A stretch of DNA of 64,000 nt, taken from contig CAMSYM010000004.1 in the NCBI GenBank assembly GCA_947066105.1, positions 1 through 64,000 of the forward strand, given 5' to 3'. The position numbers and the translations under genes are program-made. Positions 1 through 8,991 of this stretch are shown here, piece by piece. How positions within the stretch are numbered: the stretch's first letter is position 1; each line of letters starts with the position of its first letter. Source of the DNA: an uncultured Clostridia bacterium (GTDB lineage: Bacteria > Bacillota > Clostridia > Christensenellales > Pumilibacteraceae). Under the pieces are notes generated by a model. It was given only the letters and a program-made list of their open reading frames with translations. It was not told the origin of the DNA and ran no database searches.

Positions 1-19
1 TCCGTTTTCGGGCTTTATG

Positions 20-46
20 TTGTAGGACAGTATTTTCGTCCTACAA
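20..46 (-). terminator. hairpin downstream of tRNA-Arg
   Basis: A 9-bp perfect stem (TTGTAGGAC/GTCCTACAA) around a 9-nt loop lies just after the CCA end of the tRNA on the transcribed strand. No uridine tract follows, so it could be a processing or weak termination structure rather than a textbook terminator. Confidence 0.5.
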
Positions 47-49
47 AGA

Positions 50-126
50 TGGTACACCCGACAAGATTCGAACTTGCGACCCTCAGAATCGGAATCTGAT
101 ACTCTATCCAGCTGAGCTACGGGTGC
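50..126 (-). tRNA. tRNA-Arg (anticodon CCG)
   Basis: The minus strand gives a full cloverleaf: 7-bp acceptor stem (GCACCCG with CGGGTGT, one G-U pair), a D arm with AGCTGGATAGA, a 5-bp anticodon stem (TCAGA/TCTGA) and a 7-nt loop TTCCGAT whose middle three bases CCG read the Arg codon CGG. The T arm contains GTTCGAATC, and the CCA end is encoded. It is transcribed from a promoter about 160 bp upstream, which first passes through a truncated copy of the same gene. Confidence 0.96.
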
Positions 127-130
127 TTAT

Positions 131-152
131 GTCCTTGCTTTTACACAAGGAC
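131..152 (-). repeat. hairpin preceding tRNA-Arg (copy 1)
   Basis: A 7-bp stem (GTCCTTG/CAAGGAC) sits 4 nt upstream of the mature 5' end of tRNA-Arg. The same arrangement, hairpin then ATAAGCACCCG, is found at 237-260 before the truncated tRNA copy, so the two are a tandem duplication unit. Confidence 0.6.
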
Positions 153-213
153 GTTTGCTTATATACTTTTGTTCTTTTTCTTTCCCCGTTCCATTCTCGT
201 CATATGATACTGA

Positions 214-231
214 CAGCCGAGCTACGGGTGC
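214..231 (-). pseudogene. truncated tRNA-Arg 5' fragment
   Basis: Eighteen bases match the 5' end of the intact tRNA-Arg (acceptor strand GCACCCG, TA, D-stem GCTC) with one change in the D loop. The following sequence has no anticodon or T arm of the right form and no matching 3' acceptor strand. I read this as the remnant of a tandem tRNA duplication that lost its 3' three quarters. Confidence 0.7.
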
Positions 232-236
232 TTATT

Positions 237-260
237 CTCCTTGCTTTTTATCGCAAGGAG
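237..260 (-). repeat. hairpin preceding tRNA remnant (copy 2)
   Basis: An 8-bp stem (CTCCTTGC/GCAAGGAG) lies 5 nt before the truncated tRNA, mirroring the hairpin before the intact tRNA. Two bases differ between copies while pairing is kept, which hints at selection on the structure. Confidence 0.55.
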
Positions 261-283
261 TTTTGCTTTTTTTAAGCTTAATC

Positions 284-312
284 ATTATAACATGTTAGTT
301 TGCTTTTTCCAA
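284..312 (-). promoter_or_regulatory. sigma-A promoter for tRNA-Arg
   Basis: Minus-strand TTGGAA (307-312), a 17-bp spacer and TATAAT (284-289). The start would lie near 277, so the transcript includes the truncated copy, both hairpins and the complete tRNA-Arg. Confidence 0.75.
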
Positions 313-328
313 ACGATTTTGCGCCGTA

Positions 329-2206
329 TCAACTTTTCTTTTTCGGTTTTTCGGGAAACTTGGTCTGTTTGGTGGATTTGAATATGACCGCCTGTTTATC
401 GGCGACCTTGCCGACGAACGGTTTATACGTCATAAGATCGGTATAGTCGTCCTTGGGCAATTTGGGTTCGTACTCGCTTCCCGAATTATTGACGATTACG
501 TAAACAGTTTCGTTTTCGAGCTTGCGCTTAAAGAACATTACGCCGTGTTCGGTATCCACGCCGCGGTACCTGCCGTGAGCGAAAACTTCGCGCTCGCTTG
601 CGCGCACCGCGCCGAGCTTTTTATACCATTTGAGCAGATCTTTATCGATCTCTTCTCCGCCCCAAGGATAGCACTTCCTATTGAACGGATCTTCAAACCC
701 TTCCATGCCGATCTCGTCGCCGTAATACAAACACGGCACGCCCGGCAAGGTATACTGCAAGGCGGACGCGAGCTTGACGAGTTTGACCGCTTCGTCTCTG
801 TTTTTGACTTTTGCTTTCGCTTTTTGTTTTTTATCGGAAACTTCGCCGTTATCGCCGAGAACAGTCATGAGCCGCGCCGTATCGTGGTTGCCGAGTACGT
901 TCATCAAGCAGTCTACCGTGTGCTTGGGATAATTATTGACGACAAACGCGACGGTATTGTCGAGCCGACTGCTGTCGCCGCACCGCACAAAATTGAGTAT
1001 ATCTTCCTTAAACGGATAATTGGTCACGCTGTCCAGCTTGCCGCCGCCCACAAAGCAACGGCGCTGTCCGTATACTATCATATTCGACGCATCGACGAAC
1101 ACTTCGCCGTAAACTACCGCGTCCGCATTCTCTTTTTTGACAGCCGTCGCGCAATGCTCTATAAACCCGTCGGACAACTGCTCGCAAACGTCGAGCTTCC
1201 ACCCGCCCAAGCCGAGTCTCGTCCAGTATCTGACTACGCCCTCCTGACCGTTGACGAACTCGTCGTACAGCGTGTTGGCGTCGTCGACGCAAGGCATGAT
1301 GTCTATATTGTCGCGGCATTCGTAATCGTTGTTCCACTGCTTGAATTTGTACCACGAATAATACGGGGATTTGACCGAACCGTACGCGCCGACGCTGTCG
1401 TAATTGCCGTGCTTATTGAAATAAATACTGTCGTCGCCCGTATGCGAAAACACGCCTTCCAAAATTATCTTGATCCCGCGCTTACCCGCTTTCTTGATCA
1501 AATCTTTAAGATCGTCGACCGTACCGAAATCGGGATCGACGCGCATATAGTTGCCGACGTCGTATTTATGATTGGAATGCGCTTCGAATATCGGGGTAAG
1601 ATACAAGCACGTGACCCCCAAATTTTTAAGATATGTAAGCTTTTTGGTAATGCCCTTTATATTGCCGCCGAAAAAGTCGGTATTGCGTATCTTGCCGTCC
1701 TTATCGGGCGCGAATTCGGGTATGCCGCCCCAATCGTCGCGGTACGTCGCGTAGTCCTTGGTCTTATTGCGCTCGCCGCCGATAAAAAATCTGTCGGGAA
1801 CTATCTCGTATATCACGCCGCCGTCGAGAACGGTAGGCTTATACTCGTCCGCCGTAACGGTGAGCTGCCACTCTCCGCCCTTGCCGAGCAAGGCGTGCAG
1901 ATCGACGTCGCTGCCTACTCGGAAGGTCTCGTCTTCGTTTTGAATTTCGAAATGATAAAAATACAATCCCGCGCTGGTGACCTTGACGGCTATGGAATAG
2001 GTGAACTCGCCGTCATCGTCCTTGACTGCGTTCATCGCGTAACGCACTGCGTCCTCGCCGTCCTTGGTGAGTACCAAAAACACTTCGGACGGATTTTGCG
2101 GTCGCGTGAATCTGAGCGTTAGCTCGATTGGCTCGTTGACAGTCGCCGCGCCCATGGGCGTTTTGCACTTTTTGCAGTTGGGAAAGAACGTTACCGTTTT
2201 ATTCAT
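329..2206 (-). CDS. GH13 alpha-glucosidase/neopullulanase-like enzyme
   Basis: A cytoplasmic alpha-glucan hydrolase (625 aa, no signal peptide), last gene of the glycogen operon and presumably acting on maltodextrins or glycogen branches. Residues 1-120 look like a beta-sandwich starch-binding domain of the CBM34 type; the GH13 barrel follows. Conserved regions are visible: nucleophile D339 in GWKLDV, acid/base E368 in YGEVF, and NHD at 440-442. Several normally near-invariant positions differ: the Arg two residues before the nucleophile is K337, region I reads LEGVFSH (E250, S254) instead of D...N-H, and Cys follows the nucleophile motif at 341. The start ATG has a GGGAGG site. Activity is likely but specificity is uncertain (neopullulanase, cyclomaltodextrinase or alpha-amylase). 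Confidence 0.88.
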   Translation of the reverse strand: MNKTVTFFPNCKKCKTPMGAATVNEPIELTLRFTRPQNPSEVFLVLTKDGEDAVRYAMNAVKDDDGEFTYSIAVKVTSAGLYFYHFEIQNEDETFRVGSDVDLHALLGKGGEWQLTVTADEYKPTVLDGGVIYEIVPDRFFIGGERNKTKDYATYRDDWGGIPEFAPDKDGKIRNTDFFGGNIKGITKKLTYLKNLGVTCLYLTPIFEAHSNHKYDVGNYMRVDPDFGTVDDLKDLIKKAGKRGIKIILEGVFSHTGDDSIYFNKHGNYDSVGAYGSVKSPYYSWYKFKQWNNDYECRDNIDIMPCVDDANTLYDEFVNGQEGVVRYWTRLGLGGWKLDVCEQLSDGFIEHCATAVKKENADAVVYGEVFVDASNMIVYGQRRCFVGGGKLDSVTNYPFKEDILNFVRCGDSSRLDNTVAFVVNNYPKHTVDCLMNVLGNHDTARLMTVLGDNGEVSDKKQKAKAKVKNRDEAVKLVKLASALQYTLPGVPCLYYGDEIGMEGFEDPFNRKCYPWGGEEIDKDLLKWYKKLGAVRASEREVFAHGRYRGVDTEHGVMFFKRKLENETVYVIVNNSGSEYEPKLPKDDYTDLMTYKPFVGKVADKQAVIFKSTKQTKFPEKPKKKS

Positions 2207-2279
2207 ATTACCTCCCGTAGCCGAAGCTACATTATATTAACACATACGTTTTAAATCGATCGAGCGTTCGCGATCCGCG

Positions 2280-4703
2280 TTATTTTTTGACGCGTTTCAA
2301 ATGCCAAATGCCCTTGGCATAGTCGTTGATCGATCTGTCCGACGAGAACACGCCCGACCGCGCCACGTTGACGAGCGCCATTCTGTTCCACTTTTGCGGA
2401 TCGGCGTACGCCTTATCCAATTGGTCCGCCTTATCGAGATAATCGTCGAAGTCGAGCAAGCACATATACGGATCGGCGACGTTGTAATGTCCGGCTATCA
2501 AATAGTCGGCGATGTCCGAAAAGCTCTCGCCGTCAAAGCCCGAACGCAGTCTGTCGACTACGCGCTTGATCCTGTCGTTATGCGTGTATATGGTCGACGA
2601 ATTGTAGCCGTTGCGCCACGCGCGTTCGACTTCCTCCGTTCTCAGTCCGAACACGAAGATATTGTCGTCGCCGACGTGTTCGCCTATCTCGACGTTCGCG
2701 CCGTCCCAGGTGCCGAGCGTCACCGCGCCGTTTATCATGAATTTCATGTTGGACGTGCCGGACGCTTCCTTGCCGGCAAGCGATATTTGCTCGCTGACTT
2801 CGGACGCGGGGATAAGATGCTCCGCCTGCGTAACGTTGTAATTTTCCACGAACATTACGTCGAGCTTGTTCTTTATTTTGGGATTTTTGCCTATCTCGCG
2901 CGACAGGCAGTTTATCAATTGGATGATGCGCTTGGCGTGCATGTAACTGCCCGCCGCCTTTGCGCCGAATATAAACGTTTGCGGCGTGACGTCCTTTTGC
3001 GGATCGTCGAGCAGGTCCAAATAGTAATGCACGATTTTGAGCACGTTCAACAACTGACGCTTATACTCGTGCAAACGCTTTATCTGCGTGTCGAACCGCG
3101 ATTCGGGATTGAGTATGTGACCGCTCGTCTTTTTAACGTACTCGGCGTAATTCCTTTTATTGGCTTGCTTTATCTGCCCGATCTTTTCGAGCGCCGAGCT
3201 GTCCGATACGAACTTCATCAACCCGCTAAGCGTTTCGGGCTTGGTATAAAAGTCGCCGCCGATCAGCTCTTTTATCAACGCCGCAAGCTTGGGGTTGGAC
3301 TGAATGAGCCATCGTCTGTGCGTGATGCCGTTCGTCACGTTGGTGAACTTATCGGGATATATCTCGTGGAACTCGCTGAAAATGGTATCCTTTATTATCT
3401 CGCTGTGCAAAGCCGACACGCCGTTGACCTTTTCCGAGCCTATGACGCAAAGATTAGCCATTTTTACTTGGTTATTATTTATTATGCGCATCGCGTCGAT
3501 CTTGCGCCCGTCCGCGCGGCGTTCTTCCATGGCGGCGACAAACCTGCGGTTTATCTCGCACACTATCGAATATATGCGCGGCACTACGTTGCGGAACGTG
3601 TTTTCGTCCCATTTTTCGAGCGCCTCCGCCATGACCGTATGATTGGTGTAGTTGACGGTGCGCGTCGTTATGTCCCACGCTTCGTCCCACGACAGACCGT
3701 GTTCGTCCATCAAAAGCCGCATAAGCTCGGGGATAGCGAGCGCGGGGTGCGTATCGTTGGCGTGTATAGCCGCTTTGTCGGGCAGATTTTTGACGCTTTT
3801 GTAAAGCCGCAAATGATCTTTGAGAATGCTCTGCAACGACGCGGAAACAAGGAAGTATTCCTGTTGCAAACGTAATTGCTTACCCTGGCTGTGATCGTCC
3901 GACGGATACAGCACTTTGGAAATAAGCTCCGCTTCGTTTTCGCGTTGCATCGCTTTTTCGTAATCGCCCTGAGAGAACGAGCGCATATCGAACTGCATGG
4001 TGGACGTAGCCGACCACAAGCGCAAAACGCTCACGCCCGCATTGTCGCCGTAGCCCGATATCATGACGTCGTATGCGAGCGCGTCCACGGGATTGCCGTC
4101 CACATACCGCACCTGCATCTTGCCGTCGACCATTTGCTCTTCCACTCGCCCGCCGAGCTGAACGGTAAAACGTTTATCCGAGCGCGGCATCATCCATACC
4201 TCGCCGCTCGGCAACCACATATCGGGCAGTTCGACCTGCTGGTTTTCCACTATGCGTTGACGGAACAATCCGTACTGATACCGTATAGTAAAGCCCATCG
4301 CGGGATAATTGAGCGTCGCCAAACTGTCCATAAAGCAGGACGCGAGCCGACCGAGTCCGCCGTTGCCCAAGCCTGCGTCCGACTCATGCTCGAAAATATC
4401 GTCGAGCGAGAAATTCATATTTTTAAGGCACTTATCGAACTGCTCGATAAGACCGAGATTGTAAAGGTTGTTTTTTAAAGATCTGCCGATCAAAAACTCC
4501 ATGCAAAGATAGTACACGCGTTTGTATTTGCCTTCGGCGATGCGCGCGTTGTTCTCTTGCTTTTTTTGCAATAGAATGTCGCGCACGACCAAAGCTACCG
4601 CTTTATACACCTGCTCCTCGCCAGCGCGGTCGGGCGTTATCGCAAAATACCGCGCGAGCTTATCGGTGATCAGCTCCTGTACTTCTTCCGCTGTTTTGTT
4701 CAT
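2280..4703 (-). CDS. glgP: glycogen/maltodextrin phosphorylase
   Basis: Releases glucose-1-phosphate from alpha-1,4-glucan ends using phosphate and pyridoxal phosphate. The 807-aa length fits the GT35 family. The PLP site EASGTSNMKFMINGA is intact, with Schiff-base lysine K654, and the N-terminal YYLCMEFLIGR block is typical. It lies 33 bp after glgA and 73 bp before the GH13 gene on the same strand. The start ATG follows a GGAGG site at good distance. The operon thus encodes both glycogen synthesis and breakdown. glgC (ADP-glucose pyrophosphorylase) is not in this window. Confidence 0.97.
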   Translation of the reverse strand: MNKTAEEVQELITDKLARYFAITPDRAGEEQVYKAVALVVRDILLQKKQENNARIAEGKYKRVYYLCMEFLIGRSLKNNLYNLGLIEQFDKCLKNMNFSLDDIFEHESDAGLGNGGLGRLASCFMDSLATLNYPAMGFTIRYQYGLFRQRIVENQQVELPDMWLPSGEVWMMPRSDKRFTVQLGGRVEEQMVDGKMQVRYVDGNPVDALAYDVMISGYGDNAGVSVLRLWSATSTMQFDMRSFSQGDYEKAMQRENEAELISKVLYPSDDHSQGKQLRLQQEYFLVSASLQSILKDHLRLYKSVKNLPDKAAIHANDTHPALAIPELMRLLMDEHGLSWDEAWDITTRTVNYTNHTVMAEALEKWDENTFRNVVPRIYSIVCEINRRFVAAMEERRADGRKIDAMRIINNNQVKMANLCVIGSEKVNGVSALHSEIIKDTIFSEFHEIYPDKFTNVTNGITHRRWLIQSNPKLAALIKELIGGDFYTKPETLSGLMKFVSDSSALEKIGQIKQANKRNYAEYVKKTSGHILNPESRFDTQIKRLHEYKRQLLNVLKIVHYYLDLLDDPQKDVTPQTFIFGAKAAGSYMHAKRIIQLINCLSREIGKNPKIKNKLDVMFVENYNVTQAEHLIPASEVSEQISLAGKEASGTSNMKFMINGAVTLGTWDGANVEIGEHVGDDNIFVFGLRTEEVERAWRNGYNSSTIYTHNDRIKRVVDRLRSGFDGESFSDIADYLIAGHYNVADPYMCLLDFDDYLDKADQLDKAYADPQKWNRMALVNVARSGVFSSDRSINDYAKGIWHLKRVKK

Positions 4704-4736
4704 AATGCAGTTTCCTCCGTTGCCTTGAATAATAAG

Positions 4737-6194
4737 TTACGCCGAGAGCTCGCGGTACAGCGCGTTGAATTCGAGCGCCGCTTTGCCCCAAGAAAAATCG
4801 CACGTCATGGCGCGCTTGCCGAGTTCGAGCCACGTCTTTTTGTGCTTGCGGTACATGGCGACAGCGCGCGCGACCGTTTTGTCCATTACGTCCGAATCGT
4901 ATTCTTCAAACACAAACCCGTTGCCCGTTTCGCCGTCGCCGCAGTCGGTTATCGAATCGATAAGCCCGCCCGTAGCGCGCACGATCGGCACTGCGCCGAA
5001 CCGACACGCATACATCTGCGTCAGTCCGCACGGCTCCATGCGCGACGGGATAAGACACATATCCGCCGCCGCAAGCACCTTTTGCGCAAGATCGCGGTTA
5101 TACGTTATGAGCGCGCGCACCTTGCGGTTGTACATATTTTGAACGTGCGACAAGTATCCTTCGATATCGGGATCGCCCTGACCGAGTATCACGAGCTGTA
5201 TGTCTTCCAGAATGTTGCCTTCGCCCTGTTTGTTTATGGACTTGCGCAACAGATCGTAGCCTTTAAACGGCACCATGTGCGCTATCATGCAAACAAGCGG
5301 AGCGTTTTTGTCCTCCGGCAACGACAACATGCGTTGCAACTCCGCTTTGTTTATCTTTTTCTTTTCGATCTCGTCCGCAGTGTAATTGACGAACAACGAC
5401 TCGGACGACGACGGATCGAACTCGTCAACGTCTATACCGTTGAGTATTCCCGTTATCTTGGCGCGATTTTCGATAAGTATGCCGTCCAGCCCGCCCGAAA
5501 ATTCGGGAAGCCTTATCTCGCGCGCGTACTGCGGCGACATGGTGGTTATCCTGTCGCAGGAAACTATCGCGCCCTTAGCAAGGTTTATCTTGCCGTTGAA
5601 CTCCACCACGTTAAGCTCGCTCTCCGACAGACCGAAAACGTCGCCCGCGATGATGAGCGGATATATGCCTTGATAGTTTATGTTATGGATGGTGAATACG
5701 TTTTTGATATTCTCGTAACCGCGACGGTTTTGATAATGCAATCTGTAATACACGGGAACGAGCGCGGTCAAGTGGTCGTTGGACTGCAACACGTCGGGCG
5801 CAAAGTCGAGATACGGCAGCAGTTCGAGCGCGGCGCGCGATAAAAACGCGAACCGCTCGGCGTCGTCGTAATAGCCGTAAATATTGACGCGCTTGAAATA
5901 GTATTCGTTGTCGACGAAATAATAAACCACTCCGTCGTACTCCATGCGGAACAGTCCGCAATACTGGTTGCGCCACGCCAAACCGACGGTGATGTTGCAC
6001 ACAAACGTCATGCGATCCTTAAAGTGATACGCCACCTCTTCGTAAAGCGGGAGCATGACCCGCGCTTCCGTCTTTTTGGTCTTATTGAGCGCGCGCGGCA
6101 GATTGGAGCATATCTCGCCCATTCCGCCCGTGGACGCGAACGGCGCGGCCTCCGTCGTCACAAACAACACCTTTTGCATTTTTGTTTTCGCCAT
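4737..6194 (-). CDS. glgA: glycogen synthase (GT5)
   Basis: Extends alpha-1,4-glucan from ADP-glucose (or UDP-glucose). The 485-aa length and the motifs TEAAPFASTGGMGE near the N-terminus and RMEPCGLTQMYACRFG near the C-terminus identify GT5. The usual K-x-G-G loop that contacts the nucleotide sugar is S21-T22-G23-G24 here, so the lysine is missing; variants with a small residue there occur in some Clostridia (recalled, not checked). AAGGAG lies about 11 nt before the ATG. A later Met (residue 6) is an alternative start. The gene sits between glgB and glgP, so it is co-transcribed. Confidence 0.95.
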   Translation of the reverse strand: MAKTKMQKVLFVTTEAAPFASTGGMGEICSNLPRALNKTKKTEARVMLPLYEEVAYHFKDRMTFVCNITVGLAWRNQYCGLFRMEYDGVVYYFVDNEYYFKRVNIYGYYDDAERFAFLSRAALELLPYLDFAPDVLQSNDHLTALVPVYYRLHYQNRRGYENIKNVFTIHNINYQGIYPLIIAGDVFGLSESELNVVEFNGKINLAKGAIVSCDRITTMSPQYAREIRLPEFSGGLDGILIENRAKITGILNGIDVDEFDPSSSESLFVNYTADEIEKKKINKAELQRMLSLPEDKNAPLVCMIAHMVPFKGYDLLRKSINKQGEGNILEDIQLVILGQGDPDIEGYLSHVQNMYNRKVRALITYNRDLAQKVLAAADMCLIPSRMEPCGLTQMYACRFGAVPIVRATGGLIDSITDCGDGETGNGFVFEEYDSDVMDKTVARAVAMYRKHKKTWLELGKRAMTCDFSWGKAALEFNALYRELSA

Positions 6195-6349
6195 TATATT
6201 CTTTTTCTCCTTTCGGCTCTCCGAAATACATACTTTTTTACTTGCGCGTTCCGACTTTCGTCATACATCTATTGTAACACATGCCGTCCGCCGCGGTATC
6301 GCCGTTCGATTTTTCGCACGGCGCATCGTAGCGCATTTTGTCGATACGT

Positions 6350-8440
6350 TTATTTTACGGGCTTTGTGTTTTTCTTTGCCGTCGCAGACGTTGCGGCGGT
6401 CGACTTCGGTCTCGCCGTTGCCGAAGGCTTTTTCGCGGACGCACCCGCCGCCGTTTTTGCCGCGGGCTTTTTCGCCGGCGCGGGCTTCTTTGCGGGCGCG
6501 CTCGACGCGGACTTGACGACCGCGGTCTTTACGGCAGTCGCAGACGTTGCGGAAGCGTTCGCAGGCTCCGCGGGATTTTTTGCTTTGGCTTTTTTGCCGA
6601 CGCTCGGACAGTACAGCAGTATGCCGCCCATCGGCGGAACGTCTATGCAAAGCGAAACGTCCTTGCCGTGGCTCGCTATCTCGTCGGTCTTGTACTTCTT
6701 GCCCGATTGATCCCATTTATAGATCTCGGTGCGCAACAGCTCGGTATACTCGCCCGCATGCGCGCCGAACCGATACCCGTTATGCGGCACGGGCGAGAAG
6801 TTTATCACCGCGACCATGCGGTTTTCGTTTTCGTCGCGCCGCTCGAACACGAGTATGTTTTGCAGATAATCGTCGGACACCAGCCATTCGAACCCGTGCC
6901 AATCGTAATCTATTTGGTGCATGGCGGGATAATTCTTATATATGCCGTTCAGCACCGAAACGAACTTTTTAAGATCGGCATGCGCGGGATAATCGAGTAT
7001 GCTCCAATCCAGCTCTTTGGCGAAATTCCATTCGTTGAACTGACCGAGTTCCGCGCCCATGAACAGTAATTTTTTACCGGGGTGCGCAAACATATAGGTA
7101 AGGAAATTGCGCACGCCCGCAAACTTCATGTCGTAATCGCCGGGCATTTTGTTTATGAGCGAGCCTTTGCCGTACACGACCTCGTCGTGCGAAATGGGCA
7201 AAATAAAGTTTTCCGAATATGCGTACACCATCGAAAAAGTGAGCGTATTGTGGTGATACTTGCGGAAAACGGGATCGGTCTTGATATACGACAGCGTGTC
7301 GTTCATCCAGCCCATGTTCCACTTGAAGTTGAATCCCAAACCGCCCATATCGACGGGACGCGAAACGCCGCCCCACGCGGTCGACTCCTCCGCCACCATG
7401 AGCGCGTACGGATACTTTGCGAATATGGCGGTGTTGAGCTTGCGCAAAAACTCGACGGCTTCCAGATTCTCGTTGCCGCCGTACATATTGGGACGCCATT
7501 CGTATCTGCCGTAATCGAGATAGAGCATGCTCGCCACGGCGTCCACGCGCAGTCCGTCTACATGGAACTTGTCCATCCAGAAAAACGCGTTGGATATAAG
7601 GAAATTGCGCACCTCGTTGCGACCGTAGTCGAAGCAACGCGTTCCCCATTCCTTGTGTTCCATGCGCAACGGGTCGCTGTGTTCGTAAAGCGGACCGCCG
7701 TCGAACTCGTACAATCCGTCGCCGTTTTTGGGGAAATGTCCGGGTACCCAGTCGAGAATGACCGCTATACCGCAGGAATGCATTTTGTCTATCAGGTATG
7801 CAAAGTCTTCGGGCGTGCCGTATCTCGACGTCGGCGCGAAATAGCCCGTCACTTGATATCCCCAAGATCCGTCGAACGGGTATTCGGCTACGCCCATAAG
7901 CTCCAAATGCGTATAGCCCGTTTCTTTGAGATACTCGCTCATCTCGTCGGCAAACTTGCGATAATCGAATGTATTACCGTCGGCGTAACGCCGCCACGAC
8001 CCGATATGCGCCTCGTACACGCTCATAGGCGCGGAATACGGATCTTTTTTGTTTGCGAGATATTCCGCGTCCGTCCACTTAAAGCGATCGATGTCGACCA
8101 CCTTGGCGTTGGTGCCTTCGAAGGTCTCGCGGTGGAATGCGAACGGATCGCACTTGTATATCGGTTCGGAAAAACCGTTTTCTATATAGAATTTATAATT
8201 GTCGTACAGCTTTACGCCGTCGATCTTAGCTTCCCATATGCCCGCTTCGGTCAACTTTGTCATGGGGTTTGCATGCGTATCCCAGCCGTTGAAATCGCCT
8301 ATGACCGAAATGTAATTCGCCCGAGTCGACCAAACGCGGAATGTTGCGTTTCCCGTCTTTTTGTCAAAATGACACCCCAAATACTTGTAGGCGTCATACA
8401 TATCCCCGTGATGGTACGGATCGAGCAATTTGATATCCAT
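6350..8440 (-). CDS. glgB: 1,4-alpha-glucan branching enzyme with Lys/Ala/Pro tail
   Basis: Introduces alpha-1,6 branches into glycogen. An N-terminal CBM48 (about residues 25-110) precedes a GH13 barrel with nucleophile D300 (DGLRVDAVAS), acid/base E351 (MVAEESTAWGGVSRP) and a histidine-aspartate pair in PISHDE. The C-terminal beta domain ends near residue 615. An 81-residue tail (616-696) then follows, made almost only of Ala, Lys, Pro, Ser and Thr with repeated AKKP units. It resembles histone-H1-like tails and is absent from ordinary branching enzymes of about 630 aa. First gene of the operon, with a promoter at 8541-8569. The ATG follows GGGAG at 7 nt. Confidence 0.96.
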   Translation of the reverse strand: MDIKLLDPYHHGDMYDAYKYLGCHFDKKTGNATFRVWSTRANYISVIGDFNGWDTHANPMTKLTEAGIWEAKIDGVKLYDNYKFYIENGFSEPIYKCDPFAFHRETFEGTNAKVVDIDRFKWTDAEYLANKKDPYSAPMSVYEAHIGSWRRYADGNTFDYRKFADEMSEYLKETGYTHLELMGVAEYPFDGSWGYQVTGYFAPTSRYGTPEDFAYLIDKMHSCGIAVILDWVPGHFPKNGDGLYEFDGGPLYEHSDPLRMEHKEWGTRCFDYGRNEVRNFLISNAFFWMDKFHVDGLRVDAVASMLYLDYGRYEWRPNMYGGNENLEAVEFLRKLNTAIFAKYPYALMVAEESTAWGGVSRPVDMGGLGFNFKWNMGWMNDTLSYIKTDPVFRKYHHNTLTFSMVYAYSENFILPISHDEVVYGKGSLINKMPGDYDMKFAGVRNFLTYMFAHPGKKLLFMGAELGQFNEWNFAKELDWSILDYPAHADLKKFVSVLNGIYKNYPAMHQIDYDWHGFEWLVSDDYLQNILVFERRDENENRMVAVINFSPVPHNGYRFGAHAGEYTELLRTEIYKWDQSGKKYKTDEIASHGKDVSLCIDVPPMGGILLYCPSVGKKAKAKNPAEPANASATSATAVKTAVVKSASSAPAKKPAPAKKPAAKTAAGASAKKPSATARPKSTAATSATAKKNTKPVK

Positions 8441-8540
8441 TGTGATCTCCCTTTTTTATATTGCGACTGTCGGACGGCGGATAGATGTATTTCGCTCGGC
8501 TCGCGCCGCGCGTCGCCGATGTCCGCTCCCGACCTATTTG

Positions 8541-8569
8541 ATTATACTACATTTCGCGTAAAATATCAA
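8541..8569 (-). promoter_or_regulatory. sigma-A promoter of glgBAP operon
   Basis: Minus-strand TTGATA (8564-8569), 17-bp spacer, TATAAT (8541-8546). This gives a leader of about 95 nt before glgB. No obvious terminator or riboswitch was seen in the leader. Confidence 0.8.
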
Positions 8570-8736
8570 GGCTTTTGAAAATTTTTCACAAAATATAATA
8601 ACGGACATAAACGGGTTTTTCCGCGATACGGTCGAAAAATGCGTAATTTCGTTGCGCTCGCTTTTACGCCCGCCGAGCAAAGCGTCGACGCATGTCCTAA
8701 GCGATACGAAAAGATCCGCATATGCGCGTCAAACCG

Positions 8737-8765
8737 TTGACAACCAAACGCCCGCGCGCTATAAT
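8737..8765 (+). promoter_or_regulatory. sigma-A promoter of FMN riboswitch-ribU
   Basis: TTGACA (8737-8742), 17-bp spacer, TATAAT (8760-8765), placing the start a few bases before the riboswitch P1 stem. Confidence 0.88.
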
Positions 8766-8778
8766 ATCAAGGAAAGTC

Positions 8779-8902
8779 ATTCTTTGAGGCGGGGTGCAAG
8801 TCCCCACCGGCAGTCACAGTCTGCAAAGACGCGTCGAACACGGCGCGTCCCGAACGGGTGAAATTCCCGTACCGACGGTAAAGTCCGGATGTTAAAAGAA
8901 TA
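8779..8902 (+). ncRNA. FMN riboswitch (RFN element)
   Basis: The hallmark blocks are present in order: GAGGCGGGGTGCAAG, CCCCACCGGCAGT, CGGGTGAAATTCCCG, ACCGACGGTAAAGTCCGGATG, enclosed by P1 pairing of ATTCTTT (8779-8785) with AAAGAAT (8895-8901). It binds flavin mononucleotide and here controls a riboflavin transporter gene. A terminator hairpin directly follows, so control is probably by premature transcription termination at high FMN. Confidence 0.96.
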
Positions 8903-8921
8903 ACGTAATAGATTTACGTTG

Positions 8922-8950
8922 CGCCTCGGATATTTTTCGGGGCGTTTTTT
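8922..8950 (+). terminator. intrinsic terminator of the FMN riboswitch
   Basis: A 7-bp stem (CGCCTCG with CGGGGCG, one G-U) and six T residues lie between the aptamer and the ribU start. A short AACGTAA/TTTACGTT pairing just upstream (about 8902-8920) may belong to the antiterminator. Confidence 0.8.
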
Positions 8951-8991
8951 GTTCGGAGAACGGCTTTAAAAAATCAATGCGGAGTCGTTAT

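Noticed and set aside
170..231. Second complete tRNA gene
   Set aside because: Only the first 18 nt match; no anticodon arm, T arm or 3' acceptor strand can be formed.
545..2122. Long rightward open frame opposite the GH13 gene, and similar long frames opposite glgP, glgA, glgB, pulA, GH78-like and yhaN genes
   Set aside because: They are mirror frames of GC-rich coding sequence, lack ribosome-binding sites and have no recognisable protein features.
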